Assembly (NCBI GenBank): GCA_900543035.1
Contig: UQPV01000043.1
Span: 1-21,316, forward strand
Length of the DNA stretch: 21,316 nucleotides
Direction: 5' to 3'
Source of the DNA: an uncultured Solobacterium sp.
GTDB lineage: Bacteria; Bacillota_I; Bacilli_A; Erysipelotrichales; Erysipelotrichaceae
Made by a program: the position numbers and the translations under genes. Positions within the stretch are counted from its first letter, which is position 1. Each line of letters starts with the position of its first letter. Below, in pieces: positions 7,322-13,600 of this stretch. Under the pieces are notes generated by a model. It was not told the origin of the DNA. It was given only the letters and a program-made list of their open reading frames with translations, and made no database searches.

Positions 7322-8599
7322 ATGGAAAGACAAAACGATAAAAATCGCATTATCGATCGACAAGTAGAGGAGTATCTTAAGGCTCTTGGTGCTGTTTGTA
7401 TCGAGGGACCAAAATGGTGCGGAAAAACTTGGACTTCATCATATCACAGCAAAAGTGCAATTTATATCGGAGACCCTGCGGGTAATTTTCAAAATCGTCA
7501 GTTGGCGGAGTTATCTCCGGCTTTGGTCTTAGAGGGAGAAACACCTCGTTTGATCGATGAATGGCAGGAGGTCCCTACACTTTGGGATGCAGTACGGTTT
7601 AAAGTTGACCAGACTACACAGAAGGGGCAATTTATTCTTACCGGTTCAGCCACGCCGAATCATAAAGGGATCCTGCATAGTGGCGCAGGACGTATCGCAC
7701 GTTTGCGTATGCGGACAATGTCTTTGTGGGAATCTGGGGATTCAACAGGAGAAGTGTCATTGGAAAGACTGTGTCACGGAGAACTGAAACCGATCATGAG
7801 CGGTGATGTGAGCTTGATCAAACTGATCGAACTGATCATTCGCGGAGGTTGGCCAGGAAGTTTAGGGTTGCCTGAGAAACAAGCAAAGCTGCTTCCCGCG
7901 GAATACTTGAATGCGGTCATTGATGATGATGTGTATCGCATAGATGGAGTAAAACGAGATTCTCATAAGATGCATTTGCTTTTACGTTCTCTTGCGCGAA
8001 ATGAAAGTACTACGGTGACCAATAAGACGCTGATGAAAGATATCCGGGCCATGGAAGACGAAGATATCGATGCAAATACGGTTGCGGCCTATCTGGATAT
8101 TTTCAAGCGTCTGTTTATTACAGAGAATCAGCCGCCTTTTTCTAGCGGGATTCGTTCTTCTGTGCGCGTGAAGCAGGCTGAAAAACGCCATTTTGCTGAT
8201 CCTTCACTGGCTTGCGCTCTCTTGAATGCCACAACAGAAAGCTTAACGGGTGATCTGGAAACATTAGGATTTCTCTTTGAGGCATTATGTGAACGAGATC
8301 TTCGCATCTATGCAGAATCCTTCGGTGCTCATCTGTATCATTATCAAGATTATCAAAATCAGGAAATTGATGCAGTGATCGAATTGCCGGATGGACAATG
8401 GTGTGCTTTTGAAATCAAATTGGGAGCTCATCAGATCGATGCCGCGGCAGATAATCTGAACAAGATCAGATCACAGATAGATCGGGATCTCGAAGGCAAA
8501 GCACCATCGGTATGCTGTGTGCTCTGCGGAATGAGCAATGCGGCTTATCAACGCCCAGATGGTGTGTTTGTAGTACCGATTACCGCATTGAAGAACTGA
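7322..8599 (+). CDS. AAA ATPase with DUF4143-type C-terminal domain
   Basis: The 425-aa protein belongs to the widespread ATPase/DUF4143 family. It shows Walker A GPKWCGKT (residues 29-36), a Walker B-like LIDEWQEVP (77-85), sensor-like LTGSA (106-110) and the family segment GAGRIARLRMRTMSLWESG (about 121-139). The C-terminal part carries an IDAVIELPDGQWCAFEIKLG motif, with Asp350, Glu364 and Lys366 matching the D-ExK pattern of PD-(D/E)XK nuclease folds. The cellular role of the family is not known. GAGGTGATCAG gives a strong ribosome binding site. It stands alone, between the IS256 element and a second IS-end copy. It appears intact. Confidence 0.88.
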   Translation: MERQNDKNRIIDRQVEEYLKALGAVCIEGPKWCGKTWTSSYHSKSAIYIGDPAGNFQNRQLAELSPALVLEGETPRLIDEWQEVPTLWDAVRFKVDQTTQKGQFILTGSATPNHKGILHSGAGRIARLRMRTMSLWESGDSTGEVSLERLCHGELKPIMSGDVSLIKLIELIIRGGWPGSLGLPEKQAKLLPAEYLNAVIDDDVYRIDGVKRDSHKMHLLLRSLARNESTTVTNKTLMKDIRAMEDEDIDANTVAAYLDIFKRLFITENQPPFSSGIRSSVRVKQAEKRHFADPSLACALLNATTESLTGDLETLGFLFEALCERDLRIYAESFGAHLYHYQDYQNQEIDAVIELPDGQWCAFEIKLGAHQIDAAADNLNKIRSQIDRDLEGKAPSVCCVLCGMSNAAYQRPDGVFVVPITALKN

Positions 8600-8715
8600 A
8601 CAGGCGTATAAGCGTAGAGAAGCTAAATTGGTAAAGGTAGGCCATGAGAAAGACAATGTACAAACTTGAAGCCATTGTATTGTGATGATATCCAGTTAAA
8701 AGGAAAAATATAAAT

Positions 8716-8742
8716 ACAAGGCCAACATAATCGTCAGCCTTG
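8716..8742 (+). terminator. weak terminator after the ATPase gene
   Basis: ACAAGGC (8716-8722) pairs with GCCTTGT (8736-8742), and the loop is 13 nt. The tail, TCAATTTATT, is only partly T-rich, so the assignment is tentative. Confidence 0.35.
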
Positions 8743-8765
8743 TTCAATTTATTCCATTAATGTTA

Positions 8766-8793
8766 GGGTTTATCAAGAAAAGTGTGTAAATTC
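8766..8793 (+). repeat. IS256-type element end, copy 2 (solo)
   Basis: The sequence begins GGGTTTATCAAGAAAAGTGT and continues GTAAATTC. It matches 5449-5475 with one change (G to A at the seventh base) in the same orientation, 3317 bp away. No transposase or partner end is found to its right up to the small gene at 8845-9090, so it looks like a solo end, a deletion remnant or a miniature element. Confidence 0.6.
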
Positions 8794-8806
8794 TTTTAAT
8801 TAATTT

Positions 8807-8836
8807 TGGTGGTCGATTAATTTGACCATCATTTTT
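8807..8836 (+). terminator. hairpin with T run next to the solo IS end
   Basis: TGGTGGTC (8807-8814) pairs with GACCATCA (8824-8831), with one G-T pair and a 9-nt loop. A run of T follows immediately at 8832-8836. It would end plus-strand transcription coming from the ATPase side, before the convergent small gene. Confidence 0.45.
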
Positions 8837-8844
8837 ATTTCATA

Positions 8845-9090
8845 TTAAAATGGGAGATCGTCTTCCATATCATCCGTATCAGGGATACGTTTTATGTATC
8901 GATCCACTAGTTTGCTTGGAATTGCGATTCCGTTTTCGATTAGCAAAGCCATAAGTTTTTGAATATCTTTCTCTTGCTGTTCGATCGTTTCTAGAGCATT
9001 GCCATAATCATTTCCTAGAAAATCAAGTTGGGCAAAAAATTCAGTATCGAATTCATCAAACTGGGCTTCTTTGCGTTTGCGTTTACTCAT
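8845..9090 (-). CDS. small acidic/coiled-coil protein with SSB-like C-terminal tip
   Basis: I do not recognise the family of this 81-aa protein. It has a basic start (MSKRKRK), an acidic/aromatic stretch (FDEFDTEFFAQLDFLGNDYG, about residues 11-30), a heptad-like helix (ALETIEQQEKDIQKLMALLI, about 32-51), a second short helix (KLVDRYIKR) and the C-terminus DTDDMEDDLPF. The last residues, an acidic run ending DDLPF, match the tip by which bacterial single-stranded DNA-binding proteins recruit replication and repair proteins, but no OB fold is present. GGGAGGAACGAAT before the ATG at 9090 is a strong ribosome binding site, which supports real expression. It lies 22 bp behind the decayed RelE/ParE gene on the same strand and beside a solo IS end, so it could be mobile-element cargo or a TA-operon passenger. 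Confidence 0.7.
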   Translation of the reverse strand: MSKRKRKEAQFDEFDTEFFAQLDFLGNDYGNALETIEQQEKDIQKLMALLIENGIAIPSKLVDRYIKRIPDTDDMEDDLPF

Positions 9091-9112
9091 ATTCGTTCCT
9101 CCCTAATCATTC

Positions 9113-9390
9113 TCATATTTTAATATACATGCTTGAATTAACGATACCCTCGATATCTCTTCCACCATAGAAGATCCGGATAGTTATTGTGAGGCTGTCG
9201 TCATCAATATAACTTATGCTTTTCTACGGCACCGATCATAATGGTATAGCGGGCCGGCATAAAATCCAGCGGCCGTATTTCCTCTTGGATGCGATTAACC
9301 GGATCAAGTGCTTCGAGGCCGAAGGCATGTAAGCGCAGATCACTTACAGGTCAGCTTTTTCTTGCAGTAAGTAGAATAGGCATCACTCAT
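9113..9390 (-). pseudogene. decayed RelE/ParE-family toxin gene
   Basis: The remnant begins at 9390 with an ATG that overlaps the antitoxin stop (ATGA), the usual toxin-antitoxin junction. Its first residues are MSDAYST, after which the frame breaks. One frame then reads NRIQEEIRPLDFMPARY, and another reads DDDSLTITIRIFYGGRDIEG, both characteristic of RelE/ParE-superfamily toxins (mRNA interferase or gyrase-poison folds) that pair with RelB/DinJ antitoxins. At least two frameshifts and in-frame stops separate these pieces, so no functional toxin is made. The terminal stop (TGA at 9113-9115) is 22 bp ahead of the small gene at 9090. Confidence 0.75.
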
Positions 9391-9704
9391 ATGTCAAACT
9401 CTTGTTTCAGCTTGGCATCTACTTCGTCTGCTGTATAGGTTTTCCTGGAGTTCATTCATGGACTCTATGCCTTTCATCAGCTCTGTGTCAAATTGTTCAC
9501 GGGTCATGCGGCCATAGCGGCTGGCTTTTCGGAGGGGAGCCGAAGTTCAAAGGGCATCCTCTTTTTAGGATAATCTGAGCGTAGAGCATCTGAATAGCAC
9601 TAGATGGAGAAACGCCAAGCTGAGACAGAATTTCTTCTGCGTTTTCTTTTAATTCTGTACCAATAACGGGCGTAAACTATGGATGTAGTTGCCATGCTCA
9701 TCAT
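9387..9704 (-). pseudogene. decayed RelB/DinJ-family antitoxin gene
   Basis: The minus strand from 9704 reads MMSMATTSIVYAR, then after single-base shifts IGTELKENAEEILSQLGVSP and SSAIQMLYAQIILKRG, then PFELRLPSEKPAAM, then MTREQFDTELMKGIESM, and finally TYTADEVDAKLKQEFDI and a stop. In this order the pieces make a full RelB/DinJ antitoxin: the N-terminal ribbon-helix-helix DNA-binding part and the C-terminal toxin-binding tail. I count at least four single-base shifts (after VYAR, at the RG/PF junction, after AAM and before TYTA). The module was intact in a recent ancestor, because the residues themselves are well preserved. Confidence 0.85.
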
Positions 9705-9822
9705 ACGCCTTTATCTATATTGTATCCATATTTGCTGCAGCTTGCGAGCAATATTTAATTTTACTGAAGGAAACAAGGTAATGCAACACTAAGGGGAGCA
9801 AAGCTGCGTTTAGTTTGCATAA

Positions 9823-9937
9823 ACTGTAAGTGCAGAACAGCGCATTAAAGTGAAAGAAAGCACCAGACACCTTATGGAATATGCGAAAGTTTTGCGTGTA
9901 CAAAAAAGTCAAAGAATCGATAAGAGCGTGGTTGTAA
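9823..9937 (+). pseudogene. C-terminal remnant of an AbiEi-type antitoxin
   Basis: The plus strand reads STRHLMEYAKVLR in one frame and VYKKVKESIRAWL followed by TAA in the frame one base on. Joined by a single shift near 9890, they resemble the usual end of AbiEi-family antitoxins (type IV toxin-antitoxin, DUF4095/AbiEi). The TAA at 9935-9937 overlaps the ATG of the AbiEii-like fragment (TAATG), the expected translational coupling. Nothing recognisable of the rest of AbiEi is left upstream. The family call rests on this short end and the context. Confidence 0.5.
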
Positions 9938-10086
9938 TGGCAGATATAGCAGCATCTGTTCTGGCAAAGCTCAAAAATAAAGCGAAGGATGCTGGGATCA
10001 GTTATCAACAGTGCCTACAGCGTTTTATGCAGGAAGAATTGTTGAGAAAGCTCTCGAAATCAGGATATGATGGTTTTCTTATTTAA
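9937..10086 (+). pseudogene. N-terminal fragment of an AbiEii-type nucleotidyltransferase toxin
   Basis: The 49-residue reading frame starts MADIAASVLAKLKNKAKDAG and continues ISYQQCLQRFMQEELLRKLS, ending GYDGFLI. This is the N-terminus of AbiEii/AbiGii-family nucleotidyltransferase toxins, in which FLI is normally followed by LKGG and the catalytic Gly-Ser motif. Here the expected Leu codon is TAA, then AAA GGC (Lys-Gly) follows, and the resemblance ends after a few codons. So the gene was stopped by a nonsense change exactly at the conserved LKGG and the remainder has been lost. No active toxin can be made from it. Confidence 0.75.
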
Positions 10087-10697
10087 AAAGGCATTTTGCG
10101 ATAAAGATAAACAGAGCTTGTAAGATTCTAGGAAATGTCGCAATCGCAACAGTCTGCTGCTCTCGGCCATATGGTCAAGGGCAGTTTTTCATTCTATGTC
10201 GTCCGCCTGTCGCTGATCTGCGAAGCGTCTGACTAAGGCAAGGTGGCATCGCTGAAACAGACAGGACATCTACACGGATAGATGCCGTTGGCTGAATACA
10301 AGACGCTGCGCGGATATGCTGAGCAGAGTAAAAAAATAGGGAAAATCAGATGACGGAAATTTGAAATTGCCGGCATATGGACGCATTGTTATAATGAGAA
10401 AAAAGAACAGATGACGTTTGACGATATAGATGCGTACTTTATGATGAGACAAGACCGGAATCAGCGGATCAGCGCTGTTATCCATTTCTGCGTTCAACAG
10501 AAGGCAGAGATCACAGATGGGAGGCGATATCATCAGGCTGAAGCGCCCAGGAAACGGGCTCAGCCATCATCAAGAAGCAAATTGACTGCCGTTCGGGAAG
10601 ATCGGCCGGATCAGACGCGCTTGATGGGATGCTGGACATGCCGACAGCAGGCCTTTCTCGCGCGCAAGAGTTGGATGAGGATCAAATGGAGGAAAGC
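10087..10697. other. intergenic region and long leader of the large glycosidase gene
   Basis: The 611 bp contain no gene that I can defend. They contain a strong promoter at 10367-10395 and a leader of about 300 nt. A reading frame from 10411 (MTFDDIDAYFMMRQDRN...) follows the promoter but has a weak ribosome binding site, no family resemblance, and runs out of frame into the large gene. Short pieces such as RLKRPGNGLS near 10530 might be the last remains of another gene. The first 280 bp look like degraded non-coding sequence. Confidence 0.4.
10367..10395 (+). promoter_or_regulatory. promoter upstream of the large secreted glycosidase gene
   Basis: TTGCCG (10367-10372) and TATAAT (10390-10395) are 17 nt apart, and TG at 10387-10388 makes an extended -10 (TGTTATAAT). 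Transcription would begin near 10402, giving an untranslated leader of almost 300 nt before the start codon at 10698. Confidence 0.6.
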
Positions 10698-13600
10698 ATG
10701 AAAAAGATGATCAAACGAATGTGCCTGAGCGTCTTGGCGCTGATGGTGGCCGCAGGGTCACTGATCGGCAGCTATGGCATCGAGGCACATGCCGACGACG
10801 CTTTGCCGCAAGAGCGGATCCTGCTGGATGACGATGCAGGAGAGATGCAGGAATATGCGGCCAAAGAACTGCAGAAATACTTGTATCAGCTGTTTGGGAC
10901 ATGGCTGCCGATCATGGATCTGGATGCGGATACGGATGTTTCCCACGCGTTCGTGCTGGGGACGAAAGAAGATGCGGCAAGCCTGAAGCCGATCGAAGCA
11001 GAGATCGAATCGATCGGGGAACAAGGCTATGTCCTGAAGAAGAGCGAGGATACGCTGTACATCGGCGGACATGACGATGCGGGCCTGCTGTATGGCGTTT
11101 ACGGCCTGCTGGATGACCACTATGGGATCGGATTTTACTTTTCCGGCGATGTGATCCCTGAAGAACAGGGCGAATTTTACATGCCGGAAGTAGACGAGGC
11201 CAAGACGCCGCGGCAGTATATGCGCGGCATCCTGCCATGGACCAATTTCCCGCAGTCTTCCACGGTCTATTCCCTCGAGGACTGGAAATACGTCATCGAT
11301 CAGATGGCGCGGATGAGGATGAATTTCCTGAATATCCACAATTATAACGGGCAGAACGGACACAACGAGATGTTCCACAATTTTACCTATGATGGCATCA
11401 CCTCACGAAACTGGAATGCCACCGCAGGCAGCGGGCATGGATGGTATGGACCTGCCTGGGATGTCAACGAATACCGGTTCGGCGCGTCCGATCTGTTTGA
11501 TGATTATGATTTCGGCATGGACGCCACGCTGCATAACGATTCCCTGAGCAACACAGAAGTGTTTGCCAAAGGGTATTCGATGTTCCAGTACATCATCCAG
11601 TATGCCCATTCCCGCGGCGTCAAGATCGGGCTGGGGCTGGATATCGACCTCGTCATGCCGGATTACGGCGTCAGCGCCGATGCGCCGGGACTGCCGGAGC
11701 TGCAGGCAGAGACCGTCATGGCCAACTACGAGGATCTGGATACGCTGATCCTGTATATCAGCGAGATGATCGTCAGCGATCCGGCCGCGCTGAGCAGATG
11801 GCGGGACTGCTTCGATCGGATGTATGAGACGGTCAGGGCGAAACGGCCGGACATGCAGATCGCGGTTTCCGGATGGGGGATCAGCGAAGAGATCGCCCGC
11901 TCGCTGCCCGATGATGTCGTGATCGCGCCGATCTCCAATTATTCCGCGGGATTCGTCAACGGCAGCGAGGCTTATCCAGGCAAGGAATACTGGGGCGGAC
12001 CATGGGTGGAAAGAGACTTTGATTCTTCGGTCTATTACTATCCATACAACATGGAGCTGTCCGATACGGTCAAGGCCTATCAGGAAAACAAGGATACGAT
12101 GCAGGGACTGTTTACGCTGACCTGGCGGCTGAGCGACGCGGTCGATCCGAAGATCATGTATATCGCCAAGGCGCCATGGGACAGCGAAGAGAAATACCAG
12201 AGCGCGGAAGATGTCTACCGCGAATATGCGCAGAAGTGCTACGGCCAGGAAAATGCCGAAGATATGGGCAAGCTGCTCTATGCGGATGAGAAGACGGTCG
12301 TGCCGACGACCTGGTCCGAGTGCAACGACACCGTCCAGTTCACCGGCGCAGACCGCGAAGCGGACATTGCCCGTGTCCAGCAGATGATCGATCGTGTGGA
12401 ACAGGCGATGCAGCGGACGGATGATCGGGGAAACCAGGCAAGGCTGGATAAGCTGCGGAACCGGCTGATCGGCGTACAGGCGTACTGCCGGCTCGATCAG
12501 GGGTTCAATACGACAGACTGGGCACATCTGCAAGATGACTTTGCCACATGGGGCCGCTCATTCATCAACCGCATCGACGATATCTCCTCTTTGGGCAATA
12601 TCGTCAGCACCCAGAACCGGTTCGTCCAGCTGCGCTATGTCGCCAGAGAGACACAGCTGAGGAATGAGCAGGAGATCAAGGCGCCGCTCAATGTGTCGGC
12701 CGAAGGAACGGCAGATGGCGCGCAGATCAGCTGGGAATATGAGCAAAACCAGGCCGATGGATTCTATGTCTATCGCGATGGGGAACGGATCTCTCCATTG
12801 CTTTCCGGATCCGCGCGGACATATGCGGATGTCTATGATCAGGCGGCGTCGTATACCGTCAGAGCGGTCAACGCGCAGGGACAGGAAGGCGAAGCGTCCA
12901 TCGCCCAGACTTGTCTTGCCGGCAGCGGCGATCAGGAGGCCCCGCAAGTGTTCGTGGTCTCTCCGCCGACTTCTGTGATAGAAGGGCAGGATCTGCAAGT
13001 GAAGGCGCGGGTGCTGGATGGACGCGTTGATGCGTGCATCAGCGCACAGATCCATTACCGCCCGATGGGCAGTGAGGAAGCATTCGTCAGCGAGCCGATG
13101 GAACGGCGCGTCAAATCGGTCTTTACCGCTTCCCTGGACACCGCAGGCTTTGCGGATACGGGAATAGAGTATTACATCACGGTCAGCGACGGCGATAACC
13201 AGAGCGTATGGCCGGCCACTGCGCCGCAGCTGAATGCGGTCTGCACGGTCAGCGAAGACCCGCAGGGCGCACATGCGGTGAAGGCGCCGATGGAGATTAT
13301 GGCAGAAAACGGAGAGATCTCATGGTCCGCGGCCGAAGGCGATGTGTTCTGGTATCGGATCTATCGCAGCGATGATCCTGATTTCGAACCGTCGATGGCG
13401 AACTTTATCACCTATGTCGAAGGAAACACGACCCAGTTCAGCGATGTCGATCGTGATATCGACGGATCAAAGCTGTCTGATCAGACAATGTATTACAAAG
13501 TGACTGCCGTCGATGATCAGCTGAATGAGAGCATCCCGACTCAGGCGGTCGAAGTCAGAGGCAGAGACATCGATCCGCTGCGCACCACGCTGTTTGCCGA

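Noticed and set aside
10510..10570. A peptide RLKRPGNGLS resembling the SAF-type segment of sialic acid synthase-like proteins
   Set aside because: Only about ten residues match, the surrounding frame does not continue the family, and chance cannot be excluded.
10411..10701. A 96-codon plus-strand reading frame just after the strong promoter
   Set aside because: It has a weak ribosome binding site, no family resemblance, an arginine-rich low-quality second half and overlaps the start of the large gene in another frame.
11403..12533. A 376-codon minus-strand reading frame opposite the large glycosidase
   Set aside because: Long antisense frames are expected in GC-rich coding sequence; the plus-strand frame carries the signal peptide and recognisable domains, and the antisense product is rich in Arg, His and Ile as mirror frames are.
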